Shown here: positions 1 through 7,633 of the stretch, piece by piece
Layout: the number at the start of each line of letters is the position of its first letter
Numbering within the stretch: the first letter of the stretch is position 1
Assembly: GCA_000247545.1 (NCBI GenBank)
Contig: CP003316.1
Span: 124,001 to 188,000 of the forward strand
Direction: 5' to 3'
DNA length: 64,000 bases
Source: Pyrobaculum oguniense TE7
GTDB taxonomy: Archaea; Thermoproteota; Thermoprotei; Thermoproteales; Thermoproteaceae
The notes under the pieces: generated by a model
What the model was told of the DNA's origin: nothing
Seen by the model: the letters and a program-made list of their open reading frames with translations, nothing else
Databases searched by the model: none
Made by a program: the position numbers and the translations under genes

Positions 1-426
1 GACAGTCTCTTCCACACCCCTCGCTTGTTTAACCACGACGCGGTATACGGAGACGACAGGCCTTTTCGTCTGAATCGCCGCTACCGCCGCCTCGTCGCTG
101 GGGCCGTCAGAGACGAAGTATATCACATCTGCGTCGTATTGTGTAAGAACTTGTTCCAACTCTCTCAAGACGGCGATGTCTGCCAGGGCTGGGTCGGGGG
201 ATCCGCTTACCACAGCAACGTTGACATTGTCACTTCCGTGTTCAGCCACTAGTCTGTCATGGATTTTCACCGCTGCGAAAATGGCATTGGCATCCGAGTC
301 GTCAGGGTTGGCCAAGATGTACCTAATTGCTAATCTGAGAACCTCGTCTCTTCCTAGGACAGGAGTGTCAAATCCCTGCGCCTTTATGTCGCCGTCTCTG
401 TCGACATAAAGAACTAAAACACGCAC
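1..426 (-). CDS. DUF373 family protein, C-terminus cut by window edge
   Basis: Reading the minus strand from GTG at 426 gives 142 open codons running off the left edge. The opening (RVLVLYVDRDGDIKAQ, then TPVLGRDEVLRLA, PDDSDANAIFAA and VVSGSPD) matches the N-terminal soluble part of archaeal DUF373 proteins, which normally continue into several membrane helices; that part lies outside the window. The GTG overlaps the TAG of the upstream coiled-coil gene by one base, with GAGGAG just before it as a ribosome-binding site, so the two are translationally coupled. The molecular function of DUF373 is unknown to me. Confidence 0.85.
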   Translation of the reverse strand, partial: MRVLVLYVDRDGDIKAQGFDTPVLGRDEVLRLAIRYILANPDDSDANAIFAAVKIHDRLVAEHGSDNVNVAVVSGSPDPALADIAVLRELEQVLTQYDADVIYFVSDGPSDEAAVAAIQTKRPVVSVYRVVVKQARGVEETV

Positions 427-1415
427 TACTCCTCGGGCAAGTAGCCGGCCTCTACGAGGATTTTAATCTCCTCGTGAGTTAGCCTCTCGCCGCTCATTAG
501 CTTGTTAAACAGAATCTCGGCCCTCTCTTTCAACGACTCGGCACGGGCGGCTTGGGCGGCAGACCGCGCCTTGTTCTTCTCTGCAAGCTCGACAGCCTTA
601 AGCAAGACTGTGTATTTGTCCAGCTCGTCCTGTACGGCCCGCCTCTTTTCTCTAAGCTCCTTGCGTTTCAGCGCGAGTTGCAGGATCTCAGACTTAATCT
701 CCTCTCGCCGTTTTTTCAATTCCTCCCTACGCGATTTCAGCTCGGCAAGCTGTTTGTAAATCTCCTGCCTACTCGCCTTGAGCTGGCTCAGCTCCTGCTT
801 CACCGTGTTGAGGTCTTGTATAAGTCTGGCTATTTCATTTCTAATCGCCTCTCTCTTGTTCTTAAACTCGTCCATCTGGTTTTTCAACTCCGCTATGTGG
901 GCCTTTACTTTCTCCATGGAATCTGCAAGGTTTAGCTCCTTCTCTATTTGGCTTATGTACTTGATGAACTGCCTCTCCCACTCGGGGTTAGTTGGCGAAG
1001 TCTCAAAAAAGTACTCAAGCTGTTCGATTATTCTTTTTAGTTTGTCTTTTTCAATAGGTTTTCCTCCTACGTAGTCGTTAAATGTTGATAGCAAATTTCT
1101 ATATATAGTTAATTTTTCTCTATATTTTTGAAGCAGTATATTAGTTTGTAATAATTCATTTCTTAGATTTCTAACATTGTTTATTATCTGGCTTTTTCTC
1201 TCAACCAGAGACCCTATCAGCTCTCTAGTTTTCTGCAATTGCTGCCGCTTGCCCTCTATCAACGATCTCACCTCGGCAAGTTGCTTGCGAACTTCCTCAA
1301 GCAACGTCCTTCGGGCGTTGATCTCATTCGTTATGTTATCAATCTGTTTCTGAATTTCATCGAGCTGAGAATTAACCTCTCGAATCTTCGCAAGCAACTC
1401 CTCCTTGCTTAGCAC
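426..1415 (-). CDS. archaeal coiled-coil protein (COG1340-like)
   Basis: A 329-residue protein that is almost wholly alpha-helical and coiled-coil: long runs rich in E, K, R, Q and L from about residue 5 to 290 with a break near residues 110-150, then an Ala/Arg-rich stretch and a short tail ending EAGYLPEE. No enzyme motif is visible. Length and composition fit the archaeal coiled-coil family COG1340; some members carry a doubtful phosphoserine phosphatase label, which nothing here supports. The GTG start at 1415 follows a TATA-like ATTTAAAT by about 22 bp. It is the first gene of an operon with the DUF373 gene. A structural or scaffolding role is inference. Confidence 0.75.
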   Translation of the reverse strand: MLSKEELLAKIREVNSQLDEIQKQIDNITNEINARRTLLEEVRKQLAEVRSLIEGKRQQLQKTRELIGSLVERKSQIINNVRNLRNELLQTNILLQKYREKLTIYRNLLSTFNDYVGGKPIEKDKLKRIIEQLEYFFETSPTNPEWERQFIKYISQIEKELNLADSMEKVKAHIAELKNQMDEFKNKREAIRNEIARLIQDLNTVKQELSQLKASRQEIYKQLAELKSRREELKKRREEIKSEILQLALKRKELREKRRAVQDELDKYTVLLKAVELAEKNKARSAAQAARAESLKERAEILFNKLMSGERLTHEEIKILVEAGYLPEE

Positions 1416-1521
1416 AGCTTAAGAAATGCCCCAATTTAAATCTTATACACCCCCACGAGGCATACGCCCAAGGCGTTTAGCCAAAAAGTAAAAATAAAAA
1501 ATACTATATTCAACTACTAGT

Positions 1522-2235
1522 GTGAGGTACCAACACGTTGCAGTATACATAGCCGGGGACATAATAGTGTCCGAGAACCCCGGCGAGGCGATAAAGAAGT
1601 GGCGCATGATATTTGGGCTAACGCAGACTGCCATTGCCGCTCGACTAAACACCTCACCAAGCGTGATAAGTGATTACGAATCGGGTAGGAGGAAATTCCC
1701 AGGCTCAAGATTTGTTAAAAAATTTGTACAAGCACTAATCGAGGCCGACTTAGAGCGAGGTGGCATTGTCATAAGTCTACTAGAGCGCCAGCTCTTAAGA
1801 GAGCGGTTCTGGACCGCCGTATTGGATATGAGAGAGTTCGCAGAGCCAGTGCCAGCTTCTGCGTTTTTAAAAGCAATTGATGCCGAGGTTGTGGTCAACC
1901 CACCCCCCAGCCTGGACGTTCATGGCTACACTGTCGTGGATAGTATAAAGCTGGTCCTTGACGTCCCAGCAGCTGAGTATGTTAGGTTGTACGGTAGCAC
2001 CTCGCAACGTGCCGCTATTTTTACAAAAGTGTCTACAGGCAGGTCGCCGATGATAGCTATAAAGTCCATGTCGTCTGTGCTTAGCGTAAAACCATCGCTA
2101 GTCGTATTTCACGGATTGAGAACAGATGCCGTAGATCCCCTAGCAGTCGAGATCGCCAAAAGAAGCATGATACCGCTGGCGGTTACAAATATTCCTATTG
2201 AAAAACTACTCGCGACGCTAAGACAATTTAAGTAG
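1522..2235 (+). CDS. HTH (XRE-type) transcriptional regulator, COG1709-like
   Basis: A 237-residue protein with a Cro/C1-type helix-turn-helix at about residues 23-60 (WRMIFGLTQTAIAARLNTSP, then SVISDYESGRR), followed by a C-terminal domain of about 150 residues without a motif I recognise. This matches the archaeal predicted regulators of COG1709. The GTG start at 1522 lies about 20 bp after an A/T-rich TATA-like run, consistent with a leaderless message. It stands alone between divergent and convergent neighbours and ends base-to-base against the eL13 stop. Target genes cannot be inferred from the sequence. Confidence 0.8.
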   Translation: MRYQHVAVYIAGDIIVSENPGEAIKKWRMIFGLTQTAIAARLNTSPSVISDYESGRRKFPGSRFVKKFVQALIEADLERGGIVISLLERQLLRERFWTAVLDMREFAEPVPASAFLKAIDAEVVVNPPPSLDVHGYTVVDSIKLVLDVPAAEYVRLYGSTSQRAAIFTKVSTGRSPMIAIKSMSSVLSVKPSLVVFHGLRTDAVDPLAVEIAKRSMIPLAVTNIPIEKLLATLRQFK

Positions 2236-2712
2236 CTACTTACGGCTGTTTACTATCTTAGAAATTCTCAGCAGATTTCCGAGACCCTTTGTCGCCTCGT
2301 GTCTCTTCCTCTGCTCCCTCTCCTTGGCCTTCTTCTTGTACTTGTAGTTGTGGGTTTCTCTTAGCTTCACAGAGAGCAACCCGCGTGATCTCCTCCCGGC
2401 GGCTGTGAGCCCTCTAAACGCCCTCCCGCGCTTCTGCTTTATCTTCACAACCTTGGGAAGCGCTGGTGCTGGTGGTTGGACCTTGCCCTCTAATACCTCT
2501 GTAACCCACTTCTTCAAGGCCTCTACGTTGTGAGGCCACGTGCTCTTCCTCCTCTCGTCTATCGGTATCCCTAAGAGCCTGGCTTGCTCTGCATTTAGCC
2601 CCACGGCGTTGAGCTCTCCCAGTGAGAATCCCTTACCAGTTTTCCACCTAGACACTCCTCCGCCGCTAATTCTGTGAGGTATCTTAACAAGCGGCTTCGG
2701 CGGCGTGCTCAT
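2236..2712 (-). CDS. rpl13e: 50S ribosomal protein eL13 (L13e)
   Basis: A 158-residue basic protein. The N-terminal third (KTGKGFSLGELNAVGLNAEQ and ARLLGIPIDERRKSTWPHN) is the typical crenarchaeal L13e domain, in which the EL..AGL...AR.LGI..D.RR pattern is diagnostic. The C-terminus carries a strongly basic extension (RGRAFRGLTAAGRRSRG and KKAKEREQRKRH) expected to contact rRNA. The ATG start at 2712 has TTTATAAA about 24 bp upstream (2733-2740), so it is transcribed alone as a leaderless message. It is a large-subunit ribosomal protein shared with eukaryotes and found in Crenarchaeota. Confidence 0.93.
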   Translation of the reverse strand: MSTPPKPLVKIPHRISGGGVSRWKTGKGFSLGELNAVGLNAEQARLLGIPIDERRKSTWPHNVEALKKWVTEVLEGKVQPPAPALPKVVKIKQKRGRAFRGLTAAGRRSRGLLSVKLRETHNYKYKKKAKEREQRKRHEATKGLGNLLRISKIVNSRK

Positions 2713-2786
2713 TGGGCCGTCTAATACACCTCTTTATAAATCTTCGCCCGCGGTAAGCTTATTTACCGGCGGTATCCATAAGCTAG

Positions 2787-3098
2787 ATGTATCGGGCATT
2801 GGCAACTGTTGCCCTCTTCAAGCTTTTTATCGCTCTTGTAATATTTTTCACAAGCTCAACGCTCGACCCCGTGCTTCTTGTAAGTAGTTTGCTAGTTGCC
2901 ATCTCTGCGCTAATAATACGCATAGTAGAAGAAGGCGAGGTGGCCTTTGTGCTCGTCGGCCTTATACTCTTCATAGATGTAATAGGCCTTCTCCTCTCTC
3001 TGGCGTCCTACATTCTCAAGACCAGCGTTGCCTACGCGTTTTTAGTCGTTTGGGATGTACAGACGCTCCTCTTGTTTAGAAGAGTGTTGCAGATGTAA
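2787..3098 (+). CDS. small integral membrane protein, unknown
   Basis: A 103-residue hydrophobic protein with about three predicted transmembrane segments (residues roughly 5-25, 28-48 and 52-80) and almost no polar extra-membrane part; the C-terminus ends in basic FRRVLQM. A TATA-like GCTTATTTAC lies about 25 bp before the ATG, so it has its own promoter, divergent from eL13. No family was recognised. Its stop abuts the end of the convergent gene at 3099. Confidence 0.65.
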   Translation: MYRALATVALFKLFIALVIFFTSSTLDPVLLVSSLLVAISALIIRIVEEGEVAFVLVGLILFIDVIGLLLSLASYILKTSVAYAFLVVWDVQTLLLFRRVLQM

Positions 3099-3437
3099 CT
3101 ACTCAACAACCTTGATAACTCTCTGAATTCTGTAACGATCTAAGTACCCCCACGCCTCGAATACTATTTCTATCTCGCCAGGCCCTGACAGGACTTTTAT
3201 TACATTTCCCTCCACGGCAACGCTTGCCGACCCCTTCGCGTTTACGCTGTACTTAAAATTTTGTACAAAAATATATAGCTTATCAATATCAATAATTCCT
3301 CCGTTCTTGACTGTAGTTGGTAGAGGATAATTTTTAAAAATCGTAACAAGCTTGTAGTCGTACTGTATTTTCTGCATGAGATATATTCCAAGCACAGAGA
3401 TCATAAACAACGATATAGCCTCAAGTGTGAGGTTCAC
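3099..3437 (-). CDS. membrane-anchored protein of unknown function
   Basis: A 112-residue protein with one N-terminal transmembrane segment (about residues 5-22, LEAISLFMISVLGIYLM) followed by about 90 polar, beta-rich residues. The tail resembles a small extracellular sandwich (SASVAVEGNVIKVLSGPGEI), but no family was recognised. The start overlaps the stop of the HIT-like gene by four bases (ATGA), so it is the last gene of a TFB, HIT-like, membrane protein operon. The function is unknown. Confidence 0.6.
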   Translation of the reverse strand: MNLTLEAISLFMISVLGIYLMQKIQYDYKLVTIFKNYPLPTTVKNGGIIDIDKLYIFVQNFKYSVNAKGSASVAVEGNVIKVLSGPGEIEIVFEAWGYLDRYRIQRVIKVVE

Positions 3438-3745
3438 AGCCTCACCTCCTTAACCACCTGCTCCTTTACATCTTCCCTAGAAAGAGGAACAATTTTCATA
3501 CCGCCGAAAAAGGCTACGTTTACGTCGCCACACCACCTCGGAATTACGTGCACTTCTTTCTCTAAAATGAGGATATTAAAGCCTTCGGGTGAGAATTTCT
3601 TGGACTCAACCGCGATCACGGAGTCTAGAACTCTTTTTAACTCGACCAGCTCTTCACGGCTCATAGAAAAAATAGACTTTGCCAATTTCAGCACTACATG
3701 GCCACCATTAAAAGGCTCCGACGCTACATCTAGTTCTAGATTCAT
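3434..3745 (-). CDS. degenerate HIT-family protein lacking the HxHxH motif
   Basis: A 103-residue protein that aligns by eye with the core of HIT hydrolases: an EPFNGGHVVLKLAKSIFSMS block corresponding to the P(Y/F)N.GH..V..K strand-helix, then FSPEGFNI, then HVIPRWCGDVN and a KIVPLS tail. In active HIT proteins about 15 residues lie between the FNI strand and HVIPRW and carry HxHxH; here they are collapsed to LILEKEV and only the last His remains. The N-terminal strands are also missing, since normal length is about 140-160 residues. The frame is intact, so this looks like a catalytically dead derivative rather than a fresh frameshift. It lies 19 bp after TFB. Confidence 0.6.
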   Translation of the reverse strand: MNLELDVASEPFNGGHVVLKLAKSIFSMSREELVELKRVLDSVIAVESKKFSPEGFNILILEKEVHVIPRWCGDVNVAFFGGMKIVPLSREDVKEQVVKEVRL

Positions 3746-3764
3746 CTTGAAAAGAGGGGGTTGT

Positions 3765-4766
3765 TTACTTTACAGGGACCTTTATATTAAGCGCCTTTGC
3801 CAGCTCCTTGTACCTATTTCTCACAGTAACCTCCGTCACGCCGGCCGCCACAGCGAAGTCTTTCTGAGTCCTGTTATCGCCATGCATCAGCGAGGCTATA
3901 TAAACCGCGGCAGCGGCTAAACCAGCTGGGTCCTTCCCCGCCGTGATGCCGGCCTTTTTAGCCCTCTGCAGAATGTCAATCGCCGCCTTTACAACTTCGC
4001 CGCTGAGCTTCAGTTGCTCCGCTATTCTGGAAATGTAGAGTACAGGGTCGCTTATAGGTACCTTTACGTTCAGCTCTCTTAGCAACAGCCTGTAACACCT
4101 CGCCACTTCTCTTCTAGATGCCTTTGTGTACCTCACGAGCTCGTCCAGTGGTCTCGGCATCCTCATCATGCGGCACGCCATGTATAGCGCCGCCGCGGCC
4201 ATCGCCTCGACAGATCTGCCCCTCACCAGCTCTTTTTCAAGTGCCTGCCTGTATATCTCGAGGGCTTGCTCGACGCACGGCCTTGGCACGCCCATGGAGC
4301 TCTTCAGCCTCTCCAGCTCCTGCGCCGCTTGTATAAAGTTCCTCTCGTATGAGGTCTGCACACGGGCCCTGGTCTGCCACTTCCTCAGCCTTATTACCTC
4401 CAACTTCCTCTTTATGTCCAGCTCCTTACCGGAGACGTCCTTGTCTCGCCAATCGATAACTGTGGTCAACGCCTCAGAGATGAGCCTAGTAAGCGGCGCG
4501 CCAGTGCGCGCCCTCTGGCCCTTCTCCTCTGATGTGAAAGCCCTCCACTCTGGGCCGAGGTCAAGTAGCTGTTCCTGCACAACTGCACCGCACACTATAC
4601 AGACAACTTCACCCCTCTCGTAGTTGTAGACAAATCTGTCATTGCCGCATATGGGACAGCGGTAGATCTCACCCGACTCGGTAACAAGACTTAAATACCC
4701 CTCACTATCTCGATTTATGCGGAGCTTTAGGGGCTTGCCGGAAGAAGATGGGCCTGTGCTTGACAT
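3765..4766 (-). CDS. tfb: transcription initiation factor IIB (TFB)
   Basis: A 333-residue TFB. It carries an N-terminal zinc ribbon (CPICGNDR ... CIVCGAVV), the B-reader/linker region with the DLGPEWRAF block, and two cyclin folds (about residues 125-215 and 220-310) ending in a recognition helix (GVTEVTVRNRYKELAK). It recruits RNA polymerase to TBP-bound promoters and reads BRE. The frame stays open upstream, but the ATG at 4766 is chosen because a strong TATA (4791-4800) lies about 29 bp before it and the longer version would start inside that element. It is the first gene of an operon with the HIT-like and membrane genes. Confidence 0.95.
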   Translation of the reverse strand: MSSTGPSSSGKPLKLRINRDSEGYLSLVTESGEIYRCPICGNDRFVYNYERGEVVCIVCGAVVQEQLLDLGPEWRAFTSEEKGQRARTGAPLTRLISEALTTVIDWRDKDVSGKELDIKRKLEVIRLRKWQTRARVQTSYERNFIQAAQELERLKSSMGVPRPCVEQALEIYRQALEKELVRGRSVEAMAAAALYMACRMMRMPRPLDELVRYTKASRREVARCYRLLLRELNVKVPISDPVLYISRIAEQLKLSGEVVKAAIDILQRAKKAGITAGKDPAGLAAAAVYIASLMHGDNRTQKDFAVAAGVTEVTVRNRYKELAKALNIKVPVK

Positions 4767-4785
4767 AGCGAGTTTATAAGCTTTT

Positions 4786-4806
4786 CTAGGGTATAAAAAC
4801 TTTTCG
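4786..4806 (-). promoter_or_regulatory. BRE/TATA promoter of tfb
   Basis: On the minus strand the bases CGAAAAGTTTTTATACC read as a purine-rich BRE followed by TATA (4791-4800). The TATA centre is about 29 bp upstream of the ATG at 4766, which fixes the leaderless start. A second TATA-like AGTTTATAAG at 4771-4780 is too close to that ATG to drive it. Confidence 0.6.
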
Positions 4807-4811
4807 TTCAT

Positions 4812-5085
4812 AAACTAGAGCTTATGCTACCGTAATAACAATAAGCCATCAAGCAGGGGCACACGAATGGGGCGGTGAGCCGGGCAACGTTTTGCAATAA
4901 TAGCGCTAACAAGATAGTGGAGAACCAGTGATGCGGCTGTGATATATCTAGGTGTTGCAACTGCTGAGGCCCAGCTAGCTCATACTCAAGAGTGCTGTAG
5001 GCGTGTAGATAGCTAGGAGTGGCGAGTGTGTGCACTCTTATGGATGTTCGGCTTATGAGCGGCAGAAGTGGCTGGAGTCCCGAAG
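4812..5085. other. intergenic stretch without a supported gene
   Basis: About 270 bp upstream of tfb with no convincing coding frame. It holds an 8-nt inverted repeat, AAGAGTGC (about 4987-4994) with GCACTCTT (about 5031-5038), and a small internal GAGTG/CACTC hairpin. I see no promoter-plus-box arrangement like that of the neighbouring guide-RNA candidate. Confidence 0.4.
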
Positions 5086-5097
5086 TATCTATGCTGA

Positions 5098-5152
5098 TTG
5101 ATCAGCCTGGTTTAGGATACTTCACATGTCAGAAGCCGTCTCTCATCACGTA
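5098..5152 (-). ncRNA. C/D-box guide sRNA candidate
   Basis: On the minus strand the boxes fall in the right order and spacing: C box GTGATGA (5143-5149, perfect consensus), 10-nt guide, D' box CTGA (5129-5132), 3-nt spacer, C' GTGAAGT (5119-5125), 13-nt guide, D box CTGA (5102-5105). A TATA-like element (minus-strand ATTTTTAAAC, 5171-5180) lies about 26 bp before the C box, as expected for its own promoter. Archaeal C/D sRNAs guide 2'-O-methylation by fibrillarin, Nop5 and L7Ae. The guides read GAGACGGCTT and ATCCTAAACCAGG; I could not assign targets. Terminal stem pairing is weak. Confidence 0.7.
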
Positions 5153-5160
5153 CAAATTAA

Positions 5161-5262
5161 AATAGTAGTAGTTTAAAAATTTATTTAACATCAATTTTTG
5201 TAATACAAAAAGTTTTATTTGAAAAATTTGTTATTATTAATAAATTTTTAATAGCATATGTG
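5161..5262. repeat. AT-rich tract with two inverted repeats
   Basis: A run of about 100 bp that is more than 80% A+T, unusual here. It contains TTTTTGTA (5195-5202) and TACAAAAA (5204-5211) separated by one base, and AAAAATTT (5222-5229) and AAATTTTT (5242-5249) separated by 12 bases. It lies between the C/D-box RNA promoter and the bifunctional nuclease gene. It could be a regulator site or a DNA-unwinding element; no initiator gene (Cdc6/Orc1) is near, so a replication origin is not supported. Confidence 0.5.
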
Positions 5263-5301
5263 TTCCACAAAGAAATTTAAAGACGTCCATATAAGATGAT
5301 A

Positions 5302-5763
5302 ATGGCTAAGTATCTGAAAGCTGAGCTGGTTAGCGTAATAGAGGCTATTGATAGCCAAGGCCAAGTGATTGGCATTATGCTCATCAGCGCGGAGGATTGG
5401 GGAGATAAGGCGGTGCCCATCATAATTGGAGCGGCCGAGACGCTGTCTATTAAAAAGGGACTTGGAGAAGTAGAATTCCCACGTCCGCTTAGCCACGACT
5501 TGTTTGTCGAAATTATAGAAGCGCTTGGAGCCTCTGTGGAGAAAATCACCATCGATGCGCTTGTTTCTAGCACCTACACTGCGACGGTGTATGTAAAAGA
5601 CAAGGATGGGCGTATCCACAGCTTCGACGCGAGACCCAGCGATGCTGTGGCGTTGGCGGTTAGGGTAAACGCCCCCATCTACATTTCGGAGAATCTTGAG
5701 AAATACGCCGAGGATCTTCGTAAATATCTCCCGCCGCCTAGCGGGAAGATTGCCGAAGAATAA
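5302..5763 (+). CDS. bifunctional nuclease family protein (DUF151)
   Basis: A 153-residue protein matching DUF151/COG1259 over most of its length: VPIIIGAAETLSI, PRPLSHDLFVEIIEALGASV, FDARPSDAVALAVRVNAPIY. Plant and bacterial relatives have been described as bifunctional nucleases with RNase and DNase activity; the archaeal role is not established. Two ATGs are in frame (5296 and 5302). The second is preferred because TATA-like AATTTAAAG lies 25 bp before it. It is monocistronic and ends overlapping the convergent Pcc1 gene by 26 bp. Confidence 0.85.
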   Translation: MAKYLKAELVSVIEAIDSQGQVIGIMLISAEDWGDKAVPIIIGAAETLSIKKGLGEVEFPRPLSHDLFVEIIEALGASVEKITIDALVSSTYTATVYVKDKDGRIHSFDARPSDAVALAVRVNAPIYISENLEKYAEDLRKYLPPPSGKIAEE

Positions 5764-5989
5764 CCTTTTCTATTACCTGGAGAGATCTAACTATTTCGTC
5801 TAGGGTATTTCTCAGCGTGAGTATGTCCTTCGGCGTGTCGACGACGTAGGTAATGGAGATACGCCACTTGTTGTCAAGACACTCGTGGCGTATCTCCATG
5901 CCGTCTGGCAAATCTACGTCGTCAGGCTTTACGGCATTTGAAAAACTACAATCTATAGACGTGTTCAGTGTAATTCTAACTCTCTTCAT
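5738..5989 (-). CDS. pcc1: KEOPS complex subunit Pcc1
   Basis: An 83-residue Pcc1/CTAG-like protein: a first strand (RITLNTSI), a VKPDDVDLPDGMEI block corresponding to the KPD......G...... motif of Pcc1, a second strand pair, and the dimerisation helix (LRNTLDEIVRSLQVIEKV). KEOPS (Kae1, Bud32, Cgi121, Pcc1) makes the t6A modification at tRNA position 37; Pcc1 dimerises Kae1. It overlaps the RecJ/Cdc45-like gene by 14 bp in a uS15, RecJ-like, Pcc1 operon, a gene order common in archaea. A second Pcc1-like gene lies at 31345. Confidence 0.82.
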   Translation of the reverse strand: MKRVRITLNTSIDCSFSNAVKPDDVDLPDGMEIRHECLDNKWRISITYVVDTPKDILTLRNTLDEIVRSLQVIEKVILRQSSR

Positions 5990-7031
5990 TTAGACGTTCA
6001 AAGCCTCTAACAAAGTCCGCGTATCTTCCAACTTCGATATACACTATTACGTGTGTCGGGAACTCCAAGACCTGGCCTATTTCCGACAACTCCTCAGCTA
6101 TTTTCCTCAGCCTGGCATTCTGGCCGTGCGGCGGAACCAATGCCGCGATGTAGCCTCTGGTGGTCTCATACCTAAGCGCCACCCAGTTGGATAGTTTTAG
6201 GTAATAGGACAGATATGGGGGGAGTTTATACACGTAGAAGGGGTTAGGTAGCGGAACCACGCCGTCTTTTACCCTCTTAACTACGTTGTAAAAACTTTCC
6301 GCAAGACTCGCCACGTAAGTTTCCAACTCCCTATTCACGAAACCTGCCAAATCTGCCTCGAGTTTCTCCGCAAGGGTCGCCGCCCTTATCGCAGGGCTGT
6401 GGTGTCTGATTGCCTTGTCAAGAATAGCTGTGTGAAACCCCTCGCTGGCGACGACGCCCAGCGCCCAATCGAGCACCGCAAGGAAGTCGGCAGGCAGAGA
6501 AGCTAAGTCGAACTCTCGCCCAGTGACGCCGGGGATTAACGGCAGGGTGGATAGTGAAAGAGCCTTACCCAGGGGGTACTCCTCCACAAGGGGGAAAACC
6601 ACCGCAAACTGCTCGTCGCCTCTCGCCAGTTCAGGGGGGAGGGGGCACTTATAATCACAGTAGTCTACACTCCAAGAGTAGTGGCCTATGTACAGCGCCT
6701 TGTGGACGCCTTCATCCAGCGGAGATATAGATGTTATAATACTTGCCACTAAGCTACTAATAGACGTGAATCCCGAGGCGTGGAATTTGTCGTCTATGCC
6801 CACGCCACGCTCTGTTATGTACAAGCCGTCACATTTGAAGCCTATGCAGATCCCCGCACGAGGCGGCCAATCCGCCACCGCCACTTGGGCTGTTTCGCCC
6901 ATAGAGGCGACTAGGGCGTAGGCAGCCAAGTAGGCGTCTACAGATCTCCTTGTATAGACGTAGAGGGGGTTCTGTTTCAAATATTCAAGAAGCCGGACAA
7001 TGTTCTCTATTATAAAGTTCCTAACATCCAC
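5976..7031 (-). CDS. RecJ-type DHH family protein, probably catalytically inactive Cdc45-like
   Basis: A 351-residue protein in the position that archaeal RecJ/Cdc45 relatives occupy between rps15 and pcc1. The N-terminus (YTRRSVDAYLAAYALVAS) corresponds to the first DHH motif, in which active enzymes have D.D..A; here one acidic residue remains. A DHH triplet is not visible. Later segments (VGIDDKFHASGFTSISSLVA, DLAGFVNRELETYVASLAE) fit the rest of the fold. Crenarchaeal RecJ homologues that lost the metal site are thought to act as Cdc45 with MCM and GINS. Start GTG at 7031, 30 bp after the uS15 stop. Confidence 0.6.
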   Translation of the reverse strand: MDVRNFIIENIVRLLEYLKQNPLYVYTRRSVDAYLAAYALVASMGETAQVAVADWPPRAGICIGFKCDGLYITERGVGIDDKFHASGFTSISSLVASIITSISPLDEGVHKALYIGHYSWSVDYCDYKCPLPPELARGDEQFAVVFPLVEEYPLGKALSLSTLPLIPGVTGREFDLASLPADFLAVLDWALGVVASEGFHTAILDKAIRHHSPAIRAATLAEKLEADLAGFVNRELETYVASLAESFYNVVKRVKDGVVPLPNPFYVYKLPPYLSYYLKLSNWVALRYETTRGYIAALVPPHGQNARLRKIAEELSEIGQVLEFPTHVIVYIEVGRYADFVRGFERLNEES

Positions 7032-7061
7032 GTAGGCAAACTAGGCAATATTTTAAAAAAG

Positions 7062-7517
7062 CTAGGTCGCCAAATGGGACAAGGCTTGTGGGTTATATAC
7101 GAAGTCCCTCGGTAGCCTGCCTACCCGCTTGTAGTACTTAATAAGGCGGTGGATCTTCGACTCCACCAGCTGAAGCCCCCTCCGCGACGACATGTCTTTG
7201 GGGTGCTCCTCTAAGTGTTTCCTAATTCTAAGAGCTCTTCGGATGAGGTTAAGCAGATCCTCCGGAATCTCGTACTTTATTCCATGCTCTTCAAGAACTT
7301 TGACAAGCTTCTTCCCAGTAATCGACTTCACAAGTGGGATTCCGTATTGGTCTCTGAGCACAATCCCAATCTGTGAAGGCTGAAAGCCGCGCCTCGCCAG
7401 CTCTACTGCGAGTTGCTCAACCTCCTCGGGCGTATACTGTATCCATGTAGGCACTGTTGGGTGAGCTGGGCGCACCGATCCAGATCTACCCTTCTTATGG
7501 CGCGATCGGTGTGGCAC
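7062..7517 (-). CDS. rps15: 30S ribosomal protein uS15
   Basis: A 151-residue uS15 with the archaeal N-terminal extension ([20 protein letters not shown], the W..Y...E zone, and [14 protein letters not shown]) followed by the S15 core ([20 protein letters not shown] ... HRLIKYYKR). It binds the 16S central domain. The frame also allows GTG at 7526, but GTG at 7517 is preferred because TATA (7540-7550, minus-strand CTTTTAAAAT) then lies about 26 bp upstream. It is the first gene of the uS15, RecJ-like, Pcc1 operon. Confidence 0.95.
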   Translation of the reverse strand: MPHRSRHKKGRSGSVRPAHPTVPTWIQYTPEEVEQLAVELARRGFQPSQIGIVLRDQYGIPLVKSITGKKLVKVLEEHGIKYEIPEDLLNLIRRALRIRKHLEEHPKDMSSRRGLQLVESKIHRLIKYYKRVGRLPRDFVYNPQALSHLAT

Positions 7518-7633
7518 GGGGGCCACTATTTAACATTTTAAAAGCTTTTTCCACTTGTGACGTGGGCGAGCCTCCGCCTTGGCTTTGGGATCTCCCGTTG
7601 ATAAATTTATATAACTCAGACGTAGCCGGCTTT

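Noticed and set aside
4808-5035. 75-codon minus-strand frame upstream of tfb
   Set aside because: Low-complexity composition, no promoter and no family; it runs through the tfb promoter region.
5161-5262. Replication origin in the A/T-rich tract
   Set aside because: No Cdc6/Orc1 gene or origin recognition boxes in the neighbourhood; only base composition supports it.
7457-7633. N-terminal extension of the aKMT4-like methyltransferase
   Set aside because: It overlaps the antisense uS15 gene and a TATA element lies within it.
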